From: Daphnia carinata
Lineage: Eukaryota > Arthropoda > Branchiopoda > Diplostraca > Daphniidae
Direction: 5' to 3'
NCBI RefSeq assembly: GCF_022539665.2
Contig: NC_081337.1
Span: forward strand, 8,532,679 to 8,596,678
DNA length: 64,000 nt
The notes beneath the pieces were generated by a model. That model ran no database searches. It was not told the origin of the DNA and worked only from the letters and a program-made list of their open reading frames with translations. Positions 14,768 to 27,981 of this stretch are shown one piece after another (the first letter of the stretch is position 1; each line of letters begins with the position of its first letter). The position numbers and the translations under genes are program-made.

Positions 14768-17700
14768 CCTTATTGTTCCCCCCCGTACGCGCATACAAAA
14801 AGCTTTTGCTGCTTGCTGCAGACAGAAGACACAGAGCCGGAAATTTCGCTCTGCTGCTGCCTGCAAAGGGAAAATCTTGTCACGCAGCGTTCCCCGACTT
14901 GCTTTCCAGTTGTTTGAATCAGCGGCTAATGGAACCTATTATGATCCGTAGTCGTCTACTTAACGTGTGCTTATTAAACGAAAACGCCTTCAGTGTGTAT
15001 GCGGCATCTATTTATTCTGCGCCGTGTAATGTTCAAACCGATTCACGTACGTCCGCTAAAGAATAACTTCCGATCTTTGATTTTTTTTTTTTTTTTTTTT
15101 TTTTTGTTGTCTTTTTGAGTGAGATGCGAGACTCTCTCAAAGGACAGAGAATGCAAGGCGAATAAGTCAAAATTATTGATCAGGATTTGATGGCGTGATG
15201 ATGAATGCACGTCTGGTCTATTCACTTCTTTTCTTCTTCGTCTTCTGCTTTTATTCAATTTTTTTTTTTTTTGTGGGATGTGACAGCCGACTGGATCATT
15301 GACTGGTTTTCCATCATCGCCTGATAAAGGACGGATTACGTTGGGCTCGTATTCATCCGCCATACATAGGGACGTCACGCAGACGTGGCGGGAACCGAAG
15401 AGATTGCCGCCCCTCTCGCCATCGATGGCATCTAGGCTATTCGATTTTTACAGGCATTTTTTTTCTTTTTGACCATGGATTCTATCATCTTTTCTTAATA
15501 ATTGATTGAATTCACATTATTCGAGCAAGTGTTTGCGATCATTCGATTTTTTTTTTTTTGGGTGTGTGATCTGTTGGGTTCAACGAAGCACTTGATTTAT
15601 TCTAAATGAATGTCGTGAAAGACCCAACTGAACCCGCTACACTTCCGTTTGCTTGATATTCTTCAGTTGCAAAAGTCACGACGACCGGATCTGTTTTGGT
15701 CTTTTGTTGCCATGCGTTTTTGCTGTCCTCTCATCCCTTTTGAGGGGTCGCTGAATTTCTGGCCTATTGTTGTTATTTGGTTGTCACTTTTCAACATATT
15801 AGCAACGCCCGATTGCGTCCTCTCTTGGGCCGTGTGCGCTGCTGTTTTTTCTCCCCTTCGTCGGCCATCTCCATAAAAATCTGTTCTCAATTCGAAACTG
15901 CTTTGAAACGATAGAAAGAAAAAAATCATCCCTTTCTTTCTTTCTTTTTTTATTATTATTGTTTTTTTAGTTTTATTAGGCCTTTTCGCTCATCCCTTTC
16001 AGTTTCAATGCCCTGAGTCTATACGTCGCTGTCGTGCGCTGTTGTTTATTCATGTTGTCGTCAACTCAGCTCCCATTTCTATGTATATTATGTAGGCTAT
16101 ACAACAGTAGCCTTAGCAAGGCCTTTTGATATCGGAAAAAGACATTTAACCTTTTGTCCGAAACGAGTATAGCTTGTGCAGTGTACGGCAGCAGAGCGGA
16201 TTGACTATTCATTCAATCAGCTGCTGTTCTATTTTTTTTTTTTTTTTTTAAATACTGAACAACAAAAAAAAAAAAAAAAAAATGGGGGAAAAAAATGTAT
16301 CTGAACAAAGAGTAGAATGAAAGAATGAGGGTTTTCTGTGAAAAAAAAAAAAAAAAAAAAAAAGAAAAGAAAAGTAGCTAAAATAATGATAATAATATGG
16401 AAATACAAAAGGGGGAAATTCCAGCCGGCCGTTTCCCTTTTGGCTCGTGACTTCGCAGCGAAACTATACATTTTGTTTATTTTCATCTTCTCTTGCTGTC
16501 GCCGTGTACTGTAGGAAACATATTTATTGGGTCGCTTTTGAATAGTAGACACAGCATATAGGGGGCTACCGTGCAACGAAAACAGTCATCCCTTTTTATT
16601 TTTTTTTTTCCCTGATAAATACCTTTCGTATCGAAAACATTGTTCCCGTTGCCGCTTGTATGTCCTGTCAGTCGACGCCCATGGTAACAAACGGACCTCA
16701 TCCCCCCTCAACAACAAAAACGTACAAATCGACAACAACAAAAAGAAATGCGTTCCCGATTTTTTTTGTTGTTGTCATTTCCCGAACGATCACGCAATTC
16801 CGAGAGGTTCTTTTTTTTTTTGTTTTGTTTTTTTGTCTGTTGAAACATTTTTTTTTTTTTTATATTGTAAAGCTGTCGAATTTGTTATTTAATGGCTTTT
16901 TCTTTTGTTCTAATGTTCCACGCTGACATAAGATTTAAAGCCATCATCATTACGTGGAACGGAGCGAAACAATTGATGTATTATGACCGTACAGAAAAAA
17001 AAAAAGAGTAGCACTCGGTGCTAGTTTTATCTTTTGCGGCCATTGTTTTCGGTGCCCGTTTCTCCGTAAATGATTCAATCCAAAGCGATTGGAAATTTTT
17101 CTTTTATTGACGATGATCATGGAAAATCTAAAAACAAGTTCCGGACACTAGGAGGGTCACTTTTGAATTGATTCCAGCATTTTTTTTTTGTTTTTTTTTT
17201 TTGTTTTCTTGTTGTTGGAGTTTTTATTTTGAATCTTTCAGTTCCAGTCTAAATGCTATTGAGCTCGAGTAGAAGAAAAGTGACATCGCAAAAAATGTGC
17301 ACTTTCTTTTGAACTGTTTTTTAAGGCACCGCTATTTCGCACCTGCGAAATACGCGTTTCATGTTGAATTTCCGGTTTGTCTTTTGACAATGACCTACAT
17401 AGCATCCTACTACTTGAACACACCTATAGATCCGCACCCCCATTTTTTTTTTTTTCGTCTAAACTGATGTGGATCACGACACTCAATTTGACTGCGACTT
17501 GTTTGATCGATAGCATTTTTTTCCTTTATTGCCGTGGCCCCTTTTCACGTCGAATGATAACGGCAACCACAATCACCTCTTGTCCCTTATTCACCTCTGC
17601 CTTATTTTTTTTTTATACATAAACAGTGAGGAAGTACAAGCGGGCGCTGGTGTAGAAAATCGGAGACGGGCCCGTTCTGTTATTGACTCGATAGACAGGA

Positions 17701-17805
17701 TCTTTAAAAGCGGAAAACTCTTTTTTTTTCTTCCTCTTCTTCCTCTTTTGTGTACCTCTCTTTGCCGCGCGTACTCTCTTTTCACTATCAAAAAAGAATA
17801 AAAAA

Positions 17806-17859
17806 GGTGTGTGTGTGTGTGTATGTGTGTGATGATGGACACACACACATACACACACC
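17806..17859. repeat. (GT)n and (CA)n in inverted orientation
   Basis: A GT run interrupted by one TA (17806-17831) is followed after about 8 nt by a CA run with a matching interruption (17840-17859). The two arms can form a hairpin of roughly 18-20 bp. Confidence 0.88.
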
Positions 17860-20800
17860 GTGAGCTGCGTTAATTAGCGGTGGCCCGGTGACGAGCGCAC
17901 GACGGCAACAGCAGCCGCACACATGCGGCCCGATCGACACAATAGGCCGCCATCGCTGCTCGACAAAAGATTGAAAAGGATATATTTATATGTTAAGGAA
18001 AGCTGAGTTGCAAAGTGTGGTAGTGTGTGTGCTCACCGTGGTAACACCGGCCCACTGTGTCTAATATCCTCCATGCACTGTGTGTCGTTGGCTTTTTTCT
18101 CCCCTCGTTTTGCCTCTTTTCTATACAAGTTGGCGGAGGATAGTTTCCTCTTCGATCCTCAACCACCACCCAACCCTCTCATTTCTTAGGAGGGGCAGCC
18201 TTGTCCGCACACAATGAAGGTGTGGACAACAATGCGAGAAAAAAAAAAAAAAAAAGAAAAAAGAAAACCGAGGGGCTTGCTTGTGAGAGGGGAGAACTGT
18301 CTTTTTATACACAACAACGGCTTGTGTTTGAGCCTTTATTTTCTTTCTATTCTCTTTTGCGTACAGTGTAGAGTGAACGCTGCGTGATGGTCGCTAGCAG
18401 ATTCATTAATTCCTTTCAGAGCTTGTGGTGGCTGTCGCAGCCTGTAGGTTCGATCTCTTTCGGGGTCCCTTTCCCGAAGGCAGCAGCCGGGACCTTTCGC
18501 TCAATTCACGAGTCAGATAAGGCGAGGAAAGTAAAAAATAAACGACTTGTATTAATAGAATGGCCAGTCTACCTTCAAAAAAAAAAGAAAAAAAAGGAAC
18601 CCCCCTCCTCGACTGTTCACGCTGCGACGCGTCTATAAAAGCCTTTCGTGTGTACATACACAATGTCCAGTTTTGGGAGGGAAAGGGGAAAGAATGAGAT
18701 TGGTAGGTGCATACAATTAAAAACAAAGCGATAGAGAATTTGCCGTCTCTCTTTTGTCGTTGATGACATTTTTTTCTTTCTTATCGACTCGTTCAATACC
18801 GCCGGATTTTTTGTTTTGATGAATTTCGTAGGTCCCCCTTCTTTATCTTTTGAAATAATGAGGAGACTAGGCGTAGCCAATCAATCTCATGCTCGTCGAT
18901 GTCTTTTATCACCATCCAAATGTTTTACATTCGTATTGTGCACAACGATAACATCTCTATATAATTGGAAACTAATTTCTTTACTTTTCTTTTTGTTTTT
19001 TTCTCGTGATGTTTCCCTTTTTTTGTTTTTTCGTCTCTGTCGAATTTCTCCGGTCCTCGTCGTTAAACAGGTGCGCGGTTTGCATGCCCTCAGAGCCTTG
19101 GCATCTTCCCGTTTCATCCGGAAAATGTGGATGGACTTGTACACTGTGGCCGCCTTTCATCCGCACCGTTTTTCTTACACGCGCGTGTGTTAATTTTCTT
19201 CTTTTGCTGTCTCTATGTTGTTTTATAATGCGCTCCAACATGACACTATTGATTGAAGACGAACGAACTTTTTTTCGACGTTCAAACGCCTTCCTCCATT
19301 GCGAAGTTGGAAGTGAAAAAAAAAAAGAAAAGAATTAAGGCGGTTTTTTTTTTATCGGCAAGAACACGAAACAAAGGAGAAAAACAATCAAAGCAAATTT
19401 TTTTTTTTTTTTTCAGATGAAAACTTTTCAGTTGGTGAAAACCATCAAGTTCTTCGTGAGTTCTTGTGTGTGGGTGCATAACATAGTTTGGCTTTTTTTC
19501 CGGTATAGAAGAAGAGAAGGGAAAACTTGAAAAAAAAAAAAGGGTGCGGTAGTGGTATTATGTAACAAGGGAAGAAAAGGCTACCCTCAAAGTAATCATG
19601 TCGTTGCCATTCACACCAGATTAAGTTTTATTTTTTTTTTTTTCATGTCTGTGTGTGTGTGTTTCCCAAACGAGCGAAAAAAAAAGACTGTATAATAGCG
19701 TAGTATTATATTATATCTTGGCTTTTATTCAATTCTCTTAAAGGGCGGGGGGGGGGGGAGAGAGAGAGAGAGAGAGAAACGTCCTTTTATTCACAGTCCT
19801 CGTTCGTTGTGTTGTCGTTGTCGATTGAAATGAAGGGGGGAAAAAAGAAGAAGAAAAAGACTTTGGCAGCTGCTTGTGGTGTATAGATGCGAAAATATAT
19901 GCGCGTGCATAGGTGATGGGAGGGAGAATAGAGAGTGCGAAAAAAAAAATAGTTGTAGTTATGGCAGAATGAGAGTATAGTGTTGAATGGTTGTCATTGT
20001 GCGGTGTCGACGCCCTGTTTAAGAGTGGCTCCCTGCCCTTTTGTGAGACTGGCGGAGTTAGTGTTGGATGGGCCGATGCGTGCATCAAAACAGGCAACTT
20101 TAAACCAATCTATTTACGAGGGCTTCCTTTTTTTTTTCTTTTCCTATTCTTGTTTTCTTTCTTTGCTTTTGTTGGCAAAGAGTTCGCAGAAGGTCTTGTT
20201 CTCTCGTCTTTTCGTTTTCTTTGCAATTCATGACCGTCGAATCGTCCTACTCTTTTTCGTGGTTGTGTTGTATCACAGGTGTTGGGGTTATGCCGAAAGT
20301 ATTTTTTTGAAAATATATTTTTAGGATCATTTTTTTTTTTTATACGTATGGCTTCTGTTGAATGATCGTGTCTGGCGTGTTGCGCGTTTTTCTTTCATCC
20401 CATCTTTTTTTTTTGTTTTTTTTTGTTTGTGGAAAGAAAAATCTAAGGACGTTGAATCAAATTTTGATGCACAAATTTCTAATGGCGTACTTTGCAAACA
20501 CAAAACGGTAATTGTGCATCGTAATGTGGCTCTTCAAAAATGGACGTTGGGTGGATTCACGCCGTGATCGACAATAGCCTCTACTTAATTGTGTCTGCCT
20601 AGTACGCTGTTATTACCCGGATCTCCCAATGAAAAATGGAAGATAAAAACATGGCGCGTGTGTCCATTTAAACTGGTGAAGAAGAGAACACGGCTCACGA
20701 AAACATTACCGTTTCGCTTTCTTCTTTCTTTTTCCTTACTATTTTTAAACCCTACACTCGGATGATGTAGCAAAAAACTCTTTAAAAAAATAATAATAAT

Positions 20801-22073
20801 CGGGGGAGGACATGCGTCCAGGTTTTATTATCTCCCCGGCTGTCGTAATGCACGCGTGTGTCTGTATGGATCTTTGCGTGATTTCCCTCTACTGTTGTTT
20901 GGCTTTTGTTAGAGCCAAACTAACCGGCCACGTGTCCGACTGTCATTTTTATGTTTTGTAACCGTGTCTTTGGCCCTCTTTCCTACTGTGCTTTTCTCTA
21001 GCACACCTCTGCCCCCTCAAATAAAAAAAAATTGCCATCATTTTGACAAGAGGGTGGACCGCTGAACGTGCAGCCGAATTTTTAAATGCCACACGAGAAA
21101 GGAACTGAAAAGCCCACCTGGTTTTATATCTCGTCATATTCGAAACAGCACTGGAGTGTCAAAATTGCTCCCTCATTTACTTGTCACTTGCAAACCCGTA
21201 CTTTACCGAACCCTCCCATCAATTTTGATTGTCTCGTCCGGCTCGGGTCCGTTTTGCAGGTTGTTTGTTTCTTATTTATTTACGTCTCATGATTCCAAGA
21301 CTTTTCTCTTGTGGGCCACGAGTTTCTTTTGAGTACGCTGCTAACTGCCCTACGTCAGATGATGACGCAAATCGCACAGCCGGTTGTTACAATTTTTTTT
21401 TCGTCCACCTTTTGATACGTGACGCGAGAGATGTGGATGAAAAGAAAGATGAAGAGGGGAAAATGGGGATAACGAGACAAGCCTATCAATCGGCTTTGAA
21501 TCATTTCATTACTGCGCAGTTGGTCACGCCTATTGTGGTCGATGTCGGCTCGCCATCAGATGGTGGGAGTGTTTTTTTTTTTTTTTAATATTGAGCTCCA
21601 GGGCGGTGCTCGATGCATGTCGGCCGTGTGACCATTGACTTACAATTTTTCTTTTTTTTTTTTTTTTTTTTTTTTACTATCAGGCATCACCTTATTGCGT
21701 GAGATTTTTCGTTTTCCGAACGAAACGCTGTCGTAAAAATCGAAGGTGGGTGTCGGTGGAATGTCTGTCGAGAGTCTAGTGTAGGTCGGCATCGGAGAGA
21801 GATTGTTCGTTTTTACGATATCGTTCGGAAATTCGTGCGTCAGTAGACAGAGAGAGAGCGACGACTGATGATGCGTTCATTTTTTTTTTCTTCCCCAATT
21901 GCTTCGCTATCCTTTTTTTTCCCCTCTCTCAATTTTCATGATTTATGATTATCATTTTGAAGTACAAATTTTTTTTTTTTTTCGACCTCTTCGGTTTGCG
22001 ACGTCAACTCTTTCCAGTTAGGATCGTCTCGCATGTTGTAGCACACTTTCTTAGGCCATTTGGACCATTTTTT

Positions 22074-22078
<5 letters not shown>

Positions 22079-22112
<34 letters not shown>

Positions 22113-22151
22113 ATATTCCAGGCACTTAAAATGGCAGAGTTGAAACAGCAC

Positions 22152-22188
<37 letters not shown>

Positions 22189-22217
22189 GGAGGTGAAAAA
22201 AAAAAAAAAAAAAAAAA
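22079..22217. repeat. Cluster of long poly-T and poly-A tracts
   Basis: T run to 22111, A run at 22158-22184 and A run at 22196-22217 lie in 140 nt. The T and A runs could pair with one another. Confidence 0.92.
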
Positions 22218-22706
22218 CGCAAATAGTCTAAGGAAAGTTCAAGCTCATTCAGGAAATTGAACAAAAGTTTGAAAAAAGTTTTTTTTTTTTTTCATGATAG
22301 ACTAGGCCTGAATGGTCGTACTCTTTGAAACGTATTTTTTGCTCTCTTTTTTCTATTCAATTCCACCAGCACACAGCTGTGAAAAAAAGGGTTAAGCATT
22401 TCTTTTTTGCCCTTTCTTTCTTTCGCCGCATGTACGTAGAGTACACTTTATTTTTCTTTGCCCTCTTCCGTGTGCATTATGTGAAGAGAGGTGCCCACCC
22501 ATGGCTAAACTGAAGAAAAAGAGTGTAGCCGGAACTTGGCACTCCACCTCTCTTCCCGTTGACGATGGGTCATGATGTGGTAGGTGGCGGACGGCTGCCG
22601 ATCCGTCACACTAGACAACTAAACACGTTGAATACACATCAAGAATGAGAGAATAGTGAATAGATAGATATATATGCACACAGGGTACAAAACACCACTA
22701 TACTGT

Positions 22707-22716
<10 letters not shown>

Positions 22717-22749
<33 letters not shown>
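22717..22749. repeat. (AT)n microsatellite flanked by CA and GT runs
   Basis: A perfect AT array preceded by (CA)n and followed about 30 nt later by a (GT)n run, giving a self-complementary block. Confidence 0.93.
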
Positions 22750-22755
<6 letters not shown>

Positions 22756-23981
22756 CCGTATGTAACGTGTCTTGCTCTGTGTGTGTGTGTAGCTTATAGG
22801 GATAGCACCACACCGTTATCCTTCTCTTTTTTTTTGAGGGGGGGGGGGAGGAGCAGGAGCAGGAGGTTATCGGAGTGTCAATGGTTCAGGGCCGATGGAA
22901 AGGAAGTTAAGAGTGTTGACGCTTTTGCCAGGGAGGTGTACCATCTTTTTGCTTTTGACATTCTTCATCATAGTGTAGTCGTCTTCTTTTTCCTTCCCCT
23001 CGTGTGAAAATAAGAGAAAGGAAAAGGATGAATGAACCGAGAAGATTGGGTTGACATCACTATACGGTCCATTATGTTACCATTTCTCCGCAAATGGTGG
23101 GGGCTATTCTTCGCATTTAAAGATGGTGATCCCACTTGATATCACGTCCCCCCCCCCCCCCCTTTTCTTTTTTTTTTCTTTTGATGGCATGTTACGCAGT
23201 ACGCAGATGAATAGATAATTTGCCACTAGCGCTAGACTCTGTGACGTAATAGCCTCTTTTTTGTTGTTGAAGATGTTCTCGTGAAAAACAAAATCACTAG
23301 AGGACAAGATTTCATTTTTTGAAAAAAAAAAAAAAAACCTTTGATTCTATTATGCGCAAGTTGTTTTTCTTTTTTTTTCTCCCTCATATTTTTTGCCCCT
23401 AACTACATTTTGAATGACGCTTCGTAGGGTTGACGGTTGGCTGGAACGTCCACAAAGACACGTTGAATGTTGTATGCATCTCTTGTCTCGTTTTTCAATT
23501 CGGTCAATGGGCGGCTGCTGTTGGCCGTAAGCTGTCGTGAAAAAAAGAAAAGGGCAAAGAGAAGAAGTTTGTGTCCTAATGAGGTTCTTAAAATGTCAGC
23601 CAACATGACGTTCGTTTTTTTTTTTTCCCCATTGGTGACGTCGTCAAGATCGTGTTGTTGACGATACAGCTAATAAAAAAAAGAGGGGGGGGGGTCTGTG
23701 TGAATGTGACTAAACTCTTTTCATGGCGATTAAACAGTGTATTTCTTTTTTTCCCACGTTCTTTTCCTTTTTGTTTCCATTGGAAGAACCAAAAGCTTCT
23801 TCTTTCTGTTGACGTTAACGAGACATAATATTAGGATTTTTTATTTAAAAAAAAAAAAGGGAGAACTGTACAACGATAGGTAATATTCAATTAAAATGAG
23901 AGGGAGGCCAGAAAAAAGACAATCTCGAACGAGGACTAAAATGAAACAGGACGAGGATCAACAAACAAAGAGGAGGATTTT

Positions 23982-23986
<5 letters not shown>

Positions 23987-24069
<83 letters not shown>
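23987..24069. repeat. (GT)n microsatellite, about 41 units
   Basis: An 83-nt uninterrupted GT array, the longest dinucleotide repeat in the window. It encodes only Cys-Val or Thr-His pseudo-ORFs. Confidence 0.96.
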
Positions 24070-24070
<1 letters not shown>

Positions 24071-25330
24071 TGATTTCTATGCAAGACAACGTATTGATAG
24101 GGCTGGTGTGGAGGTGTAGTCAAATGAGTCGATCATACCAGTGTATATAGTTTGTGGTTTCCTGTCGTCTAAGGAATTTTATTGAATAACAAACAATGCA
24201 AAAAGAAACGAAAAACACGCGAAGTTAGACGGGAAATTGCAATCGAGTTTAATAGTGAGAAAACAAATGAATTTCCAACTGACACGATGGAACAGTGGGA
24301 ATAGGAGTGTACCAAAAATAAGCCAAAAAATAAGTAAGGGAGACGAAACATTAGGAAATCACAATCAAGAGAACATTTTGCCATCATTTTTTTTTTTTCA
24401 TTTTTTTTTTTTCACTCGTCTCTTTTTAATTAAATTAGGAAAACAAAAATTCACTTCGAAATACAAGGGAAAACGATATCGTGAGGAACATCAAAGCCGT
24501 GGTTGTTTATATTTGAAACAATTCTTTTTTAAGACAATAAAAGTGCAAACGTCAAATCAAGGAATCAAAAAAAAAAATTTTTTATTTATTTTTAAGGTTA
24601 ATAACAAATCCCAATTAGAGTTTAAGGGTTAATACAGCGTGATTGGGGTGGGCGAGTGTCACCTGTTGCAAGTGAAATACGTTCCAGATCTCTAAAAAAC
24701 ACAGTGGCAGGACGGGGGGGAGGAGGAAGGACTACATTGTCATTCTTATTAAATGAAAATTTGAGTTCATTATTTTGTTGTTGTTTTTTTTTGTTCTATT
24801 TGTTTTGTTTTTTTGTTTTTTTTTTTGTTTTATATATAATTTTGTTTTGTTCTGCGTGGGGCAGACAAACTTTACGACACGAATCACAGATATTAGAATG
24901 GTGTTGAAGTCATTTGCTTTTTTTTTTTTTTGTATTTTGTTTGAGAGATTGAAGGATGAAAAGCAGATGTGGGGGGCGTATCCCTCAAGGTTTCTAACTA
25001 AAGACGCCCTTTTGAATCTATTCCCCCATTATCTTCTAATAATTTCTCGGAATCTCGTTTTAATGGGAAAACACTTCAACCGTCAAAATAATTGAAACTG
25101 TTCTACTTACAGGCTATTGTAGCAAAGATTTTTTTTTTTTTCTTTTTTCCTTTTCCTTTTTCTTTCCTTTTTTTTTGTCAAACAAGAAAAAGCAACAAAC
25201 AAGAAGGAAATTTCAATGCTGAATCATGTCGTAACGCATCAACGCGACGCAGTTATCTCGACAGCTAAAGTGTAGGGAATCGTATCTCTCTGTTTTTCTT
25301 TTTACTTTCAAAAGAATTGAAGGATCTACT

Positions 25331-27945
25331 TTAGAAAATAACAGGCAGTGGTCGTCTGTACTCGCCAGATGATGGGTAAGTTCCGGTGGGTGGAGCGTAT
25401 TGGGACAGCGACAGTGGAACGATGCCCGAAAGAGCTGCTGCGGCCGCCGCACCGTTGGCCACGGAACTACTGGCAGCCTGGCCGGCAGCGGCCGCCGCGG
25501 CCGCTTGACTGTAATAGTTGGCCAAAGCCGACGGGTTTGAGAATGGAGAGCTGGACGAATGGATGCCCGTCGGAGATGATCCGTCGGAGCGTTCGCCCTT
25601 GATGGTCCCTGAGCCGTCCATCGAACTCGCACCACCGCCTTCCGAGTTGCTGCTGCTGTTGTGCTGGTCATGGATCTTGCCATCGCCGTAGATGGACTTG
25701 GCTGCAGCGTCCATATAGGCCCGTTGAACTTCCGCGGCGTAATTCTTCGAGTCCATGTACAATTTGGCCGTTTCTAGGTAGGCCTTGGCAGCGGCAGAAT
25801 TGTCGCTATTGCTGCCGTTCTCCGAGTAGCTCTTGTTGTTGTTGCCGTTGTGATAGTTGCTGCTGTCGCTCGCTTTGCCTCCGCTCAATTCCGGCAGGAA
25901 AGCGGAGCCCTTTTGAGAGCCACCGTCGGTGCTACTTCCACTCGTGTTGAACCCTTTGCCGGACGATTCCAGGTACTTTGCAGCGGCGGCGGCCGTTACG
26001 GGATCAACCGGTGCTGTGCCGTGTCCGTAAAGATTGTGATGACCTGCCATGTAACCGGCAGCAGCGCGATATTTTTCCGCTTCGACCGAGTAGCGATCCA
26101 GCGATGAACCAACCTTTTTTTTTTTTTTTAAGGAAACAATTAGATTTTTTTTTTTATAGGAATCGTCTTTTTGATTTAGGTTTTTTAAAAATGGAAAATA
26201 GTTTTCAAACTATTGGCTAGGCCTGTTGTATTTTTTCTTACCTGTTGTGAATTTGGATTGGCCAGACCAGCGATTGCATTTTGCTGGGCGGCGGCGGCTG
26301 CGGCGGCGGCGGCCATACTAGCTGCGCTCAATGAACTATAGGCGGCTGCGGCGCCCGGATAGTAAGAGTTCATTTGTGACATTGGGTTGGCCATACCTAT
26401 TTATTTACAAATGCGATTTGTTTAATATTTGTAATTTTATCAGGCACTTTTATTTTATTCATTTATTGTTTCAAATGCAACTTCATTTTTTTTTTTTTAC
26501 CTGCACGGAGCGCGTCCATGGAAACAGATGGATAAGGTAGCGAATACGGGTAGCCATCCTTGCGAAGAGTTTTGGGTTTGCGACGGGGACGGTATTTGTA
26601 GTCGGGATGTTCCTTCATATGTTGAGCTCTTAGTCGTTTGGCTTCGTCGATAAATGGCCGCTTCTCGTCCTCGGTCAACAGTTTCCATTCGGCGCCTATA
26701 AATTAAATCAGAAGAAGAAAAGAAAAAGCGGCTCTATTAAGCAAAATATTTTTTTTTTTTCTCTGTTCTGGTCTGTTCAGCTATTGAGCGAGTTCATAAA
26801 ACACCGCATTGATGGGCGTCATTTTTATTTGATGGATATTGTGTCCGTATGAATAAATCAAAACGGGTATGTCTAATGTACACAATCTCGTACTGCTTAT
26901 GATTGATCCGTCGGGATTGATACACCCTCCATTGTTGTCTGTAGCGCATAGAGACGGACTTCCACAGACAGTGTGTCAATAGGAAAATAATATTATATAA
27001 ATGGGCATATGTAAAAAAAAAAAAAAAGTCCCTCCATACGACATCATCCCCCCCCCCCTTATTCCGCCCATCGTTTTTTTTTTTTTTTTTTTTTCTCTTC
27101 TGTTGTTAACTGTACAGAGCGTATCCCACAATGGAAATGTAACAATCCGGCGGATTATGGATGAATTCGACGCTTCACGAATTATCGGCGGGAAAATGCG
27201 AAAAGAATGAAACGAGAGAGGGTTGGCTCGGATTTACGAGAGACGGACAGCTGCCTGTTGTTTGCACAGTATAATGAAACGAGGCGACCGCTGAATATAT
27301 ATCACCAACCCTACTCCTCCACTTCTTTTGTCAACATTTTTCAGGCAAAGAAAAGAAATCCAAAAAAAAAAAGGGAGGATGGCGCATTAGGTTTTTAAAT
27401 TTAAAAAAAAATGTGTCTCTTCAAATGCAATAGGAAAAAAAAAAATGAAATCCAAAAATAGAGAGAATCTACAATAACAAAATGTTTTTGAAAAAAAAAA
27501 AAAAGAGGCATATTGTCCCCGACGCCTTGTTTAAACACTTGGAGCCTGTCACTGACAGAAATAACGTCGCCCTTGTACTCCAACCGCTTCTCTTTTTCCT
27601 CTTTCCCTTTCTTTTTTTTTATCCAACAATCAAATCACAAATGAAAAAGAATCCCACCCAAATGGTTTCAATTGAAAAAAAAAAAAAAAAAAAAAAGCTA
27701 TCTCAAATTGACTGCTGTCAAAAAGAGAAGTCTATCTTTGTATGGGAGGTGGGGTAACCGGGGAGACCTTTTTTTTTTTTTTCGTTAAAGGTTACACACT
27801 CGCACACGCAACAAAAACGAGCACCCAAGAGTTTTCCCGAGTTGCCTGTCCTTTTGTGGCTTATTCAAATCGAGTTTGTTTTTTTTTAAATTTTATTTTC
27901 ACGACTATGGAGAAGGAAAAGGCAGAATTGATTGCCAACAATCCC

Positions 27946-27981
<36 letters not shown>

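Noticed and set aside
18440-18475. tRNA B-box-like sequence (ggttcgatctc)
   Set aside because: Only partly fits the consensus; no A-box or acceptor stem pairing could be found.
23896-24150. Cys-Val and Thr-His repeat proteins
   Set aside because: Translations of the (GT)n array.
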